A stretch of 41,074 nt of DNA, taken from the NCBI GenBank assembly GCA_003140315.1, contig PLJS01000216.1:1-41074 (forward strand), written 5' to 3'. Made by a program: the position numbers and the translations under genes. Below are positions 1 through 7,964 of this stretch, one piece after another. Within the stretch, counting starts at the first letter, position 1, and each line of letters opens with the position of its first letter. The notes beneath the pieces were generated by a model. It was not told the DNA's origin, did no database searches, and worked only from the letters and a program-made list of their open reading frames with translations. This DNA comes from Hyphomicrobiales bacterium (GTDB lineage: Bacteria > Pseudomonadota > Alphaproteobacteria > Rhizobiales > Xanthobacteraceae).

Positions 1-740
1 CGCCGGCGGTCACGCTGCTGATCACCTCGGACGAGGAGATCGGCTCGCCTGCCTGCCGTCCGATCATCGAGGCCGAGGCGCGGCGGGCGCGCGCGGTATT
101 CAACTCCGAGCCCGGTCGGCCGAGCGGCAATGTGGTGAGCGGCCGCAAGGGCGGCGTCTTCATGAAGATGGAGGTCACCGGCAAGGCCGCACATTCGGGC
201 GGCAGCTATGCCGAGGGCATCTCGGCGATCGAGGAATTGGCGCGCAAGATCGTCGCGCTGCACGCGATCACGGACCTGACCAAGGGCACGACCGTGAATG
301 TCGGTCTCATCTCGGGCGGGCAAACCGTCAACACCGTCGCGCCGTGGGCGAAGTGCGAGATCGATTTGCGCTACGTCACGCCGCCGGATCGCGAGGACGC
401 GATGGCCAAGATCGAGCGTATCGTTGCGACCGCGAACGTGCCGGGCACGCGCGCCGTCCTGGAGATCGCCGGCGAGTTCAGGCCGCTGGTCGAGGGGCCT
501 GAGAACAAGCGGCTGTTCGAGCACTATGCGGCGTGCGCGGGCGACCTCGCTCTCAAGGTTGAGGGCGAGTTCACCGGCGGCTGCGCGGATTCAGGATTCA
601 CCTCGGGCGTCGGCACGCCGACCATCTGCGCGGTCGGCCCGATCGGCGGCAAGGCGCATACGCCCGACGAATTCCTGATGGTGGAGTCGATCGTCCCGCG
701 CGCGCAGACGCTCGCGCTTGCGGTGGCGAGGCTGACCTAG
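1..740 (+). CDS. M20 family metallopeptidase, glutamate carboxypeptidase-like (5' truncated)
   Basis: The reading frame is already open at base 3 and runs to the TAG at 738-740, so the N-terminus lies outside the window; about 245 residues are visible. The first visible residues hold the SDEEIGS motif, which carries the catalytic and metal-binding glutamates of M20 zinc exopeptidases. It is followed by the lid/dimerisation domain (GKAAHSGGSYAEGISAIEEL) and, near the C-terminus, the KAHTPDEF motif with the last metal-binding histidine. The GGCADSGF stretch also fits the carboxypeptidase G2/glutamate carboxypeptidase branch. Family members hydrolyse C-terminal glutamate or related acyl amino acids. 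The exact substrate cannot be read from the sequence. An M20-type amidase lies 1.7 kb downstream on the same strand. Confidence 0.85.
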   Translation, partial: PAVTLLITSDEEIGSPACRPIIEAEARRARAVFNSEPGRPSGNVVSGRKGGVFMKMEVTGKAAHSGGSYAEGISAIEELARKIVALHAITDLTKGTTVNVGLISGGQTVNTVAPWAKCEIDLRYVTPPDREDAMAKIERIVATANVPGTRAVLEIAGEFRPLVEGPENKRLFEHYAACAGDLALKVEGEFTGGCADSGFTSGVGTPTICAVGPIGGKAHTPDEFLMVESIVPRAQTLALAVARLT

Positions 741-1090
741 CACCCGCTCTTGGCGTAAGAGGTCGGCGAGATGCCGCGATAGCTTCTCGCCGTCGACTGC
801 GCTTCGCTCTGGCTCATCGGACCTTCGACGACGCAGTAGTAGCCCGGCGTGAAGTTCGGGAATTCGTCGCTGCTGGTGTTGATGACGCGGCCGACGCCGT
901 GGCTGCTGCTCCATCGGTTCGCCTCCGAGCGGCTCGGCGAGCACGCCATGATGGCGTACCAGCAGGCCTGTGCCATCCGCACGTTGGCCGGACCGGCCGG
1001 CCTCGCCTGCGATTGCTGCTCGACCGACGCGGCGCCCGCCAGCGCGGGCAGCGCGAGAACCGTCAGCACGATCATCATTGGTTTGAACAT
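737..1090 (-). CDS. small secreted protein with SPOR-like C-terminal segment
   Basis: A 117-residue protein starting at MFKPMMIVLTVLALPALAGAA, a clear Sec signal peptide. An upstream in-frame ATG exists, but this start has a purine-rich ribosome site (AGAGGGGA) a few bases before it. The mature part has four cysteines. Its segment FPNFTPGYYCVVEGPMSQSEAQ resembles the FPNF..GYYVVV.GPYS pattern of small SPOR-like domains, which would imply binding to peptidoglycan or another periplasmic target; this is an inference. The 3' end overlaps the end of the convergent M20 gene by four bases, so the two share their stop region. I do not recognise a named family. Confidence 0.7.
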   Translation of the reverse strand: MFKPMMIVLTVLALPALAGAASVEQQSQARPAGPANVRMAQACWYAIMACSPSRSEANRWSSSHGVGRVINTSSDEFPNFTPGYYCVVEGPMSQSEAQSTARSYRGISPTSYAKSGC

Positions 1091-1206
1091 ACGCGTCCCC
1101 TCTGATTTCCACGGACTGTGGAAAGCCATTCCCCTGACCGTCGCATCGTTGGGCATTTGCATGCCCCGGTCAACTCGGTGGCATGGCGCCTGCGCAAAGT
1201 CCGCGC

Positions 1207-1234
1207 TTGCCCCATTTGGCGCGCTGCCTATATT
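1207..1234 (+). promoter_or_regulatory. candidate sigma70-type promoter of the OYE gene
   Basis: TTGCCC (1207-1212) and TATATT (1229-1234) are separated by 16 bases and lie about 40 bases before the ATG at 1273. This is a pattern match only, in the divergent gap between the small secreted protein and the reductase. Confidence 0.3.
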
Positions 1235-1272
1235 CGCTACGCATTTTCCTCCCTCCGATCGAGCACCTTCCC

Positions 1273-2382
1273 ATGACCAGCGCCCTGTTTTCGCCGTTCA
1301 AGCTCGGCAATCTCGAACTCGATAATCGCATTGTCGTCGCGCCCATGTGCCAGTACTCGGCCGACGATGGCGTCGCGAGCGACTGGCACATGACCCATCT
1401 CGGCATGATGGCGAATTCCGGCGCCGCGCTGGTCGTGGTCGAGATGACCGACGTCGAGCGGCGTGGCCGCATCACGCATGGCTGCCTCGGGCTTTATTCC
1501 GATCACTGCGAAGCCGGGCTGACGCGTGTGATCGCGCATTGCAAGCGCATCGGCACCGCGAAGTTCGGCGTGCAGCTCGCGCATGCGGGCCGCAAGGCGT
1601 CGTCCTCGCGTCCGTGGGAAGGCGCGCGCGCGCTCCATGCCGGCGAGGACCCGTGGGAGACGATCGCGCCATCGCCGATCCCGTTCGGCAAGGACTGGCA
1701 CACGCCGCGCCAGATGACCGAGGAGGACATGACGGCGGTGCGCGAAGGCTTCGTCGAGTCGACCAAGCGCGCGCTGCGCATCGGCTTCGACTCAATCGAG
1801 CTGCACATGGCGCATGGCTACCTGATCCACGCCTTTACCTCGCCGATCTCGAATAAGCGCAACGACGAATATGGCGGCGACCTGAAAGGCCGCATGCGCT
1901 TCGGCTTGGAAGTGTTGCGTGCCGTGCGTGCGGTGGTGCCGAAGGGCGTGCCGCTCGGCGCGCGCATCTCGGCGGTGGACTGGCTCGACGGCGGGCTGAC
2001 CATCGAAGATTCGATCGCCTGGGTGAAGGCGATGAAGGAGGAGGGGCTCGAGTTCGTATGCGTGTCCTCCGGCGGCGTGAACGCGGAGGCGAGGCTGCCG
2101 CTGGATGCGGGCTTCAACGTGCCGCTCGCCGAAAAGATCAAACGCGGGACCGGCATCGCGACGCGCGCCGTCGGCCTGATCACGCAGGCGCGCCAGGCCG
2201 AGGCGATCATCGCCGAGGGCAAGGCCGATCAGGTCGCGCTCGCGCGCAGCATCCTCGACGACCCGCACTGGGGCTGGCATGCGGCGCAACAACTCGGCGC
2301 CGACGTAAAGCGCCCGAAACAATATGCCCGCACGGCGCCGAAGCTCTGGCCGGGCGCTACGCCGCGCTCAAGCGCCGCGTAG
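1273..2382 (+). CDS. NADH:flavin oxidoreductase, old yellow enzyme family (YqjM/XenA-like)
   Basis: A 369-residue FMN-dependent ene-reductase expected to reduce activated C=C bonds with NAD(P)H in the cytoplasm. The start at MTSALFSPFKLGN puts Cys26 and Tyr28 (APMCQYSADDG) at the positions known from YqjM, the hallmark of the thermophilic-like class. Other family signatures are DWH at the end of the same loop, HAGRKAS, the substrate-binding pair H178/H181 in HMAHGYLIH, and SPISNKRNDEYGG. The open frame extends 30 codons upstream, but those residues have no family similarity. The amidase gene starts 18 bases after the stop, so the two are probably co-transcribed. The physiological substrate is unknown. 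Confidence 0.93.
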   Translation: MTSALFSPFKLGNLELDNRIVVAPMCQYSADDGVASDWHMTHLGMMANSGAALVVVEMTDVERRGRITHGCLGLYSDHCEAGLTRVIAHCKRIGTAKFGVQLAHAGRKASSSRPWEGARALHAGEDPWETIAPSPIPFGKDWHTPRQMTEEDMTAVREGFVESTKRALRIGFDSIELHMAHGYLIHAFTSPISNKRNDEYGGDLKGRMRFGLEVLRAVRAVVPKGVPLGARISAVDWLDGGLTIEDSIAWVKAMKEEGLEFVCVSSGGVNAEARLPLDAGFNVPLAEKIKRGTGIATRAVGLITQARQAEAIIAEGKADQVALARSILDDPHWGWHAAQQLGADVKRPKQYARTAPKLWPGATPRSSAA

Positions 2383-2399
2383 CCGCATATCGTCGCTCG

Positions 2400-3656
2400 A
2401 TGCGCAATCTCGTCATCGACGCGGACCGGCTCTGGGGCGAGTTGATGGAGACCGCCGCGATCGGCGGCACGCCCAAGGGCGGCATCTGCCGCCTCACGCT
2501 GACCGATCTCGACGCGCAGGTGCGCGCCTGGTTTCGCGCGCGCTGCGAGGCGCTCGGCTGCACCGTGACGGTGGACGACATGGGCGCGATGTTCGCGCGC
2601 CGATCCGGGCAACGCGACGACATCCCGCCGATCGCGATCGGCAGTCATCTCGATACGCAGCCCACGGGCGGCAAGTTCGACGGTGTGCTCGGCGTCCTCG
2701 GCGCGCTCGAAGCGCTGCGCACGCTGGTCGAGGCCGGCTACGAGACCTTCGCGCCGATCGAGGTCATCAACTGGACCAACGAGGAGGGCTCGCGCTTCGC
2801 GCCCGCGATGGTCGCGTCCGGCGCGTTCGCGGGCGCCTTCACGCGCGACTGGGCGTGGTCGCGGCAGGATCGCGAGGGCGTCACCTTCGGCGCGGCGCTC
2901 GACGCGATCGGCTATCGCGGCGATGAGCGCTGCGGCGAGCATCCGCTCTCGGCCTTCTTCGAGCTGCACATCGAGCAGGGGCCGATCCTGGAGGTCGAGG
3001 GCAGGGACATCGGCATCGTCACCGGCGTGCAAGGCATGCGCTGGTACGAGGTGACGGTCACAGGCGAGTCGGCGCACACCGGCGCGACGCCGATGCGGCT
3101 GCGCCGGAACGCGCTGCTCGGCGCGGCGCGGCTGGTCGACCGCATCCAGGCGATCGCCGAGCAGCATGCGCCGCTGGGTCTTGGCGCGGTCGGCCTGATG
3201 GACGTGCGGCCGAACTCGCGCAACGTCGTGCCCGGCGAGGTGTTCTTCTGCGTCGATCTGCGGCATCCCGATGCGGCGGTTCTGGATCAGTTGGAGACCG
3301 AATATACGAATTCGCTGCGTGAAATCTGCGACCCGCTCGGCCTCACGGTCTCTTCGACGCGGATCTGGGACCAGCCGCCGGTGCATTTCGATGCCGAATG
3401 CGTCGCATCCGTGCGGCGTGCGGCCGAGGTCAGCGGCTTCTCGGCGCGCGAGGTCGTGTCCGGTGCCGGACATGATGCGGCCTATGTGTCCCGCGTCGCG
3501 CCGACCGCGATGATCTTCGTGCCCTGCCGCGGCGGCATCAGCCACAACGAGGCCGAATTCACCTCCAAGCTGCAGTGCGCCGCCGGCGCGCAGGTTCTGC
3601 TGCAGGCGGTGCTCGACTATGACCGGCGTCTGGCCGAGCGCTACGCGTCCCGCTAG
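2400..3656 (+). CDS. M20 family amidase: N-carbamoyl-L-amino-acid hydrolase / allantoate amidohydrolase-like
   Basis: A 418-residue protein starting at MRNLVIDADRLWGELMETAAIGGT, the usual N-terminus of the hydantoinase/carbamoylase family. The binuclear metal ligands are visible in order: IGSHLDTQPTGGKFDG (His, Asp), NEEGSRF (Glu-Glu), ELHIEQGP (His) and SGAGHDAAYV (His). The lid domain contains GESAHTGATPM. Family members cleave N-carbamoyl amino acids, ureidoglycolate-type compounds or beta-ureidopropionate. No dihydropyrimidinase or hydantoinase gene lies nearby, so the substrate is open. It lies 18 bases after the ene-reductase, suggesting one transcript, and is followed after 48 bases by the DeoR-type regulator. 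Confidence 0.88.
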   Translation: MRNLVIDADRLWGELMETAAIGGTPKGGICRLTLTDLDAQVRAWFRARCEALGCTVTVDDMGAMFARRSGQRDDIPPIAIGSHLDTQPTGGKFDGVLGVLGALEALRTLVEAGYETFAPIEVINWTNEEGSRFAPAMVASGAFAGAFTRDWAWSRQDREGVTFGAALDAIGYRGDERCGEHPLSAFFELHIEQGPILEVEGRDIGIVTGVQGMRWYEVTVTGESAHTGATPMRLRRNALLGAARLVDRIQAIAEQHAPLGLGAVGLMDVRPNSRNVVPGEVFFCVDLRHPDAAVLDQLETEYTNSLREICDPLGLTVSSTRIWDQPPVHFDAECVASVRRAAEVSGFSAREVVSGAGHDAAYVSRVAPTAMIFVPCRGGISHNEAEFTSKLQCAAGAQVLLQAVLDYDRRLAERYASR

Positions 3657-3704
3657 TCTTGCCGTGGTCTCCCGTCGAATCGACACCAAACGTGACGACC
3701 TGAC

Positions 3705-4469
3705 ATGGTTCGCCCGCTCGCCGTCCGCCGCCACAACGAGATCGTTCAGCGCCTGCGCGCGTCCGGTTCGGTGAGCGTCAGCGAGCTCGCGGCGATCTTC
3801 GGCGTTTCGCACGAGACCATCCGTCGCGATCTGAAGCTGCTCGCCGATCAGGGCCAGCTCGACGTCGTCCATGGCGGCGCGGCACGACGCGGCATGATGG
3901 AGCCGCCGATCGCCGAGCGCGGCGGGGAGAACGTCGAGGGCAAGGCCATGATCGCGCGCGCGGCCGCCCGCATGGTGCCGGACGGCGCGTCCGTGCTGAT
4001 CGATTCCGGCACCACGACCGCGGCGTTGACGCTCGAGCTCATCGGCCGCTTGGGACTGACGATTTGCACGAACTCGCTCAACCACGCGCTGATGTTCGCG
4101 CGAGCGCCCGGCAACCGCGTGTTCATGCTCGGCGGCGAGATCGATCCCAATGACGAGGCGACGTTCGGCCTCGGCGCCTCCGCCGGCATGGATGCGGTGC
4201 GGGTCGATATCGCGTTCATCGGCGTCGGCGGTTTCGCCGAAGACGGCGGCTTGACCGACTATTCGGCAGTCGCCGCCGACACGCGCGGACGCATGATCCT
4301 CGCCGGCCGCGCCTATCTGCTCGCCGATCGGACCAAGTTCATGCGACGCACGCCGTTCCGCGTTCCCAACATGGACAAGTGCTCCGGCGCGATCGTCGAC
4401 CGGATGCCCGAGCGCGAACTGGCGGCCGCCTGGACCGGTCTCGGCTGGGACATCATTGTGGCAAAATAG
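3705..4469 (+). CDS. DeoR family transcriptional regulator
   Basis: A 254-residue DNA-binding repressor. Residues about 5-60 form the DeoR winged helix-turn-helix (RRHNEIVQRL, VSVSELAAIFGVSHETIRRDL, QLDVVHGGA). The remainder is the DeoRC sensor domain with the phosphosugar-isomerase-like signature VLIDSGTTTAAL, ICTNSLNHALMF, and GVGGFAEDGGLTDYS. Members usually respond to phosphorylated metabolites. The ATG of the FAD/GcvT gene is 64 bases after this stop (28 bases to an upstream alternative ATG), and a 17-bp motif between them recurs upstream of phnW at 10.9 kb. This makes it the best local candidate for the regulator of both units; that assignment is inference. No copy of the motif precedes the DeoR gene itself. 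Confidence 0.92.
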   Translation: MVRPLAVRRHNEIVQRLRASGSVSVSELAAIFGVSHETIRRDLKLLADQGQLDVVHGGAARRGMMEPPIAERGGENVEGKAMIARAAARMVPDGASVLIDSGTTTAALTLELIGRLGLTICTNSLNHALMFARAPGNRVFMLGGEIDPNDEATFGLGASAGMDAVRVDIAFIGVGGFAEDGGLTDYSAVAADTRGRMILAGRAYLLADRTKFMRRTPFRVPNMDKCSGAIVDRMPERELAAAWTGLGWDIIVAK

Positions 4470-4476
4470 AATTGGC

Positions 4477-4495
4477 TTTTTGTGATATTTTGTGG
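4477..4495 (+). promoter_or_regulatory. shared 17-bp motif upstream of the FAD/GcvT gene (operator and/or promoter core)
   Basis: Bases 4479-4495 read TTTGTGATATTTTGTGG, identical to 10869-10885 before phnW. TTTGTG occurs twice, 10 bases apart, a helical-turn spacing seen in some DeoR-type operators. GATATT (4484-4489) preceded by TG could also be an extended -10 element. In that case transcription would begin near the ATG at 4498. An inverted CAAAATA (4462-4468) faces TATTTTG (4486-4492). Confidence 0.6.
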
Positions 4496-4533
4496 GCATG
4501 TTCCGCGGCTCTTTGGCCCGGTTCCGCACGCCC

Positions 4534-6984
4534 ATGCCGTCTGACCAGCTTCCCGATAGCGCCCGCGCCGTCATCATCGGCGGCGGCGTGATTGGCTGTT
4601 CGGTCGCTTATCACCTGACGAAGCACGGCTGGCGCGACGTGATCCTGCTGGAGCAGGGCCGCCTGACGTGCGGCACGACCTGGCACGCGGCCGGGCTCGT
4701 TGGGCAACTCCGCGCGCACCAGAACATGACGCGGCTCGTCCAGTATTCGGCTTCGCTCTATCAGGCGCTCGAAGCCGAGACCGGGCAGGCGACCGGCTGG
4801 AAGCAGTGCGGCTCCGTGCTGGTCGCGCGCACGCCGGAGCGCCTCACGCTGTTCCGCCGCGTGCTCGCGGCCGCGAAGGCTCAGGGGGTGGCCTGCGAAT
4901 TCCTGTCGCCGCGCGAGGCGGCCGAGAAATACCCGCTGATGCGCACCGACGATCTGCTTGGTGCGCTGTGGTTGCCCGACGACGCCAAGGTCAATCCGGC
5001 CGACGTGACGCAGGCGCTGGCTAGGGGCGCGCGCATGGGTGGCGCGCGCATCGTCGAACAGACGCGCGTCACGGCGATCCATCAACGGAACCGCGCAGCG
5101 ACGGGCGTCGCAACCACGCGCGGCGACATCCGCGCCGAAGCGGTCATCAACTGCGCCGGCCAATGGGCCAAGCAGGTCGGGCGCCTATGCGGCGTTGCCG
5201 TGCCGCTGCATTCGGCCGAGCACATGTATGTCGTGACCGGCCGCATCGAGGGCGTGCACCCGGACCTGCCGGTGCTGCGCGATCCCGACGGCTACATCTA
5301 CGTGAAGGAGGAGGTCGGCGGGCTTCTCGTCGGCGGCTTCGAGCCTGTCGCCAAGCCCTGGGGCATGGACGGCATCCCGGAGAATTTCGAGTTCGGCATG
5401 CTTCCCGACGACTGGGATCAGTTCCAGATCCTGATGGAGAACGCGCTCATCCGCCTGCCGGCGCTTGAGACCGCCGAGATCAAGACCTTCATGAACGGCC
5501 CGGAGAGCTTCACGCCCGACAACAACTTCATCATGGGCGAGGCGCCGGAACTGAAGAACTTCTTCGTCGCCGCCGGCTTCAACTCCATCGGCATCGCGTC
5601 GGGCGGCGGGGCAGGGCGTGCCCTTGCCGAATGGATCGTCGCGGGCGAGCCTTCGCTCGATCTCTGGCCGGTCGACATCCGTCGCTTCGCGCGCTTCCAC
5701 GATGACGACGTATTTCTGAAAGACCGCGTCGGCGAGGTGCTCGGCCTGCACTATCAGATGCCGTGGCCGAACCGCGAGTTGCTGTCGTCGCGGCCGCTGC
5801 GCAAGTCGCCGCTCTATGATCGGCTCGCCGCGCAGAACGCATTGTTCGGCTCCAAGATGGGGTTCGAACGGCCGAACTTCTTCGCGCCGACGAAGGACGA
5901 AGCGCGCATCGATTATGGCTGGGGGCGGCAGAACTGGTCTCCCCACGTCGCCGCCGAGCACAAGGCGACGCGCGAAGCCGTGACGATTTCCGATCTCACT
6001 TCGTTCGCGAAATTCCTCGTCGAAGGGCGCGACGCGGAGGCCGCTTTGCAGCGCCTCTGCGCCAACGACGTCGCGGTCCCGGTCGGCACGACGGTCTATA
6101 CCGGGATGCTGAACGCGCGCGGCACCTATGAGAGCGACCTCACCGTGGCGCGCCTTGCCGCCGAGCGCTTCCTGCTCATGACCGGCACCGCGCAGGCGAC
6201 GCGCGATGCCGACTGGATCAGGCGCAACCTGCCGCAAGGCGCGCATGTCTCGCTGACCGACGTGACCTCCGGCTATGCGGTCCTCGCCGTGATGGGGCCG
6301 CGCGCGCGCGACCTGCTCGCGCGCCTCACCACGGCGCCGCTCGACCACGCTGCGTTCGCGTTCGGTGCGATCCGCGAGATCGCGGTCACCGGCGTGATGC
6401 TTTGGGCCTCGCGCCGCACATACGTCGGCGAGCTCGGCTTCGAGCTCTATGTGCCGGTCGGGCAAGCATGCGCTGTCTATGACGCCCTGATGGAGGCGGG
6501 CGCGGCTTTCGGCGCGCGCAACGCCGGCTATTACGCGATCGAGTCGCTGCGCCTGGAGAAGGGCTATCGCGCCTGGGGTCGCGAGCTGACGCCGGACCAT
6601 AACCCCTACGAGGCGGGTCTCGGCTTCGCCGTCCATCTCGCCAACGGCGATTTCATCGGCCGCGACGCATTGATCGCCGTCAAGGCGGTGCCGCCGAAGC
6701 GCCGGCTCCTGAGCTTCGTTGCGCCCGCGTCCGACACGCCGATCGCGCACGGCGGCGAACTGATCCTGCGTGACGGCGAGGTCGCTGGCGAGATCACGTC
6801 GGCGGCCTATGGCCACACCGTTGGCGGCATCGTGGCGCTCGGCTATGTGGCGACCGGCGGCGCGCCGGTCGACGATGCCTTTCTTGCGTCGCGTTTCGAG
6901 ATCGACATCGCGGGCGAGCGCGTCCCCGTGCGCGCGAGCCGCAAGCCGCCGTACGATCCGGCGGGGGAGAGGCTCCGGGGATAA
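4534..6984 (+). CDS. FAD-dependent N-methyl amine dehydrogenase with C-terminal GcvT domain (dimethylglycine/sarcosine dehydrogenase family)
   Basis: An 816-residue two-domain enzyme. The N-terminal DAO-type half begins with the Rossmann motif VIIGGGVIGCSVAYHL and contains CGTTWHAAGLVGQLR. His51 there aligns with the histidine that carries covalent FAD in dimethylglycine and sarcosine dehydrogenases. From about residue 430 the protein is GcvT-like, ending in the aminomethyltransferase C-terminal barrel (GGEL, GEITSAAYG, GYV). Such enzymes oxidise an N-methyl amine and can pass the one-carbon unit to tetrahydrofolate. The start at MPSDQLPDSA matches the family; ATG 4498 or GTG 4492 are possible, but 4492 lies inside the shared motif. 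The stop overlaps the EamA start (TAATG). The shared motif links it to phnW, so an N-methylated aminophosphonate substrate is possible but unproven. Confidence 0.87.
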   Translation: MPSDQLPDSARAVIIGGGVIGCSVAYHLTKHGWRDVILLEQGRLTCGTTWHAAGLVGQLRAHQNMTRLVQYSASLYQALEAETGQATGWKQCGSVLVARTPERLTLFRRVLAAAKAQGVACEFLSPREAAEKYPLMRTDDLLGALWLPDDAKVNPADVTQALARGARMGGARIVEQTRVTAIHQRNRAATGVATTRGDIRAEAVINCAGQWAKQVGRLCGVAVPLHSAEHMYVVTGRIEGVHPDLPVLRDPDGYIYVKEEVGGLLVGGFEPVAKPWGMDGIPENFEFGMLPDDWDQFQILMENALIRLPALETAEIKTFMNGPESFTPDNNFIMGEAPELKNFFVAAGFNSIGIASGGGAGRALAEWIVAGEPSLDLWPVDIRRFARFHDDDVFLKDRVGEVLGLHYQMPWPNRELLSSRPLRKSPLYDRLAAQNALFGSKMGFERPNFFAPTKDEARIDYGWGRQNWSPHVAAEHKATREAVTISDLTSFAKFLVEGRDAEAALQRLCANDVAVPVGTTVYTGMLNARGTYESDLTVARLAAERFLLMTGTAQATRDADWIRRNLPQGAHVSLTDVTSGYAVLAVMGPRARDLLARLTTAPLDHAAFAFGAIREIAVTGVMLWASRRTYVGELGFELYVPVGQACAVYDALMEAGAAFGARNAGYYAIESLRLEKGYRAWGRELTPDHNPYEAGLGFAVHLANGDFIGRDALIAVKAVPPKRRLLSFVAPASDTPIAHGGELILRDGEVAGEITSAAYGHTVGGIVALGYVATGGAPVDDAFLASRFEIDIAGERVPVRASRKPPYDPAGERLRG

Positions 6985-7826
6985 TGCCAACCTACGTCTT
7001 CTTCGCGGTGCTGTTCGGCGCCGCCTGCCATGCGGGCTGGAACACGTTCCTGAAGATCAGGCTCGAGCCGTTCACCGCGATGGCGCTGATCGCGATCATG
7101 TCGGCGATCGTGGTGACGCCCATCCTGTTCGTCCTGCCGATCCCGCCGCTCGCCGCGTGGCCGTGGATCGCCGCCTCGATGGTGTTTCATCTCGGTTATT
7201 TCGTAGGCTTGAGCGAAGCCTACAGCACCGGCGACATGGGGCAGGTCTATCCGATCGCGCGCGGCACCGCGCCGCTGCTGACCGCGATCGCGAGCACGCT
7301 CATCCTCGGCGAGGCGGTCGGGCTCAAGGGCTGGCTCGGCATTCTCGTTCTGGTCAGCGGCGTGTTCCTGCTGTCGCTGCGCGGCGGGCGCGACCTGCAT
7401 TTCGACAAGCGCGCGGTCGCGTTCGCGCTGTTCACCGCCCTGATGATCTGCGGCTATTCGGTCTCTGACGGCAGTGGCGCGCGCACGGCCGGCAATGCGC
7501 ATGCCTATACGACGTGGCTATTCCTGCTCGACGGCCTGATGATGCTCGTGTTCGTGCTGATCCGGCGCGGCAGGCCGGTGTTCGGCGAGTTCGCGAGCTT
7601 CTGGAAGGAAGGCCTTGTGGGCGGCACGCTGTCGCTCGCCTCGTATTGGATCGCGATCTGGGCGATGACGGTCGCGCCGATCCCGCTGGTCGCGGCGCTG
7701 CGCGAGACGAGCGTGTTGTTCGCCGCCGCGATCGCCGTGATCGTGCTGAAGGAGCCGCTGCAACGCCCGCGCGTCGTCGCGGCGCTGATGATCGTCGGCG
7801 GATTGGCGCTGATCCGATTGCAGTGA
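6984..7826 (+). CDS. EamA/DMT superfamily transporter
   Basis: A 280-residue inner-membrane protein with about ten hydrophobic segments arranged as two EamA repeats. Visible features are YPIARGTAPLLTAIASTLILGEAV closing the first repeat and PLVAALRETSVLFAAAIAVIVLKEP closing the second. The ATG overlaps the last base of the FAD/GcvT stop codon, so translation is probably coupled and the transporter very likely moves a substrate or product of that enzyme. DMT proteins carry amino acids, nucleotides or other small metabolites in either direction; the cargo cannot be read here. A strong palindromic repeat follows directly and separates it from the convergent Na/Pi transporter. Confidence 0.9.
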   Translation: MPTYVFFAVLFGAACHAGWNTFLKIRLEPFTAMALIAIMSAIVVTPILFVLPIPPLAAWPWIAASMVFHLGYFVGLSEAYSTGDMGQVYPIARGTAPLLTAIASTLILGEAVGLKGWLGILVLVSGVFLLSLRGGRDLHFDKRAVAFALFTALMICGYSVSDGSGARTAGNAHAYTTWLFLLDGLMMLVFVLIRRGRPVFGEFASFWKEGLVGGTLSLASYWIAIWAMTVAPIPLVAALRETSVLFAAAIAVIVLKEPLQRPRVVAALMIVGGLALIRLQ

Positions 7827-7829
7827 TGG

Positions 7830-7962
7830 GTGTCCCGCACGCGGTGCAGCGCGGAGCGCTGCTCCGCAGATGCGGGACCCCGGTTGTTTGCTTTGCTCAA
7901 AATAAAAACCGGGGTCCCGGGTCTGCAGCGCACCACTTCGTGCTGCGCAGCGCCCGGGACAG
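7830..7962. repeat. palindromic repeat, GTGTCCCGC family, copy 1
   Basis: It begins GTGTCCCGCACGCGG and ends CGCCCGGGACAG. The core is a 12-bp perfect stem, GGGACCCCGGTT (7874-7885) with AACCGGGGTCCC (7907-7918). A second copy lies at 16224-16346. It fills the gap between two convergent genes and could act as a bidirectional terminator. Confidence 0.85.
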
Positions 7963-7964
7963 GT

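Noticed and set aside
2229-4577. A 782-codon open frame on the minus strand
   Set aside because: It is antisense to three well-identified genes (OYE end, M20 amidase, DeoR) and has the Arg/Ala-rich composition of a high-GC shadow frame with no domain.
5185-6990. A 601-codon minus-strand open frame opposite the FAD/GcvT gene
   Set aside because: It is compositionally a shadow of the plus-strand gene, which has complete FAD and GcvT motifs.
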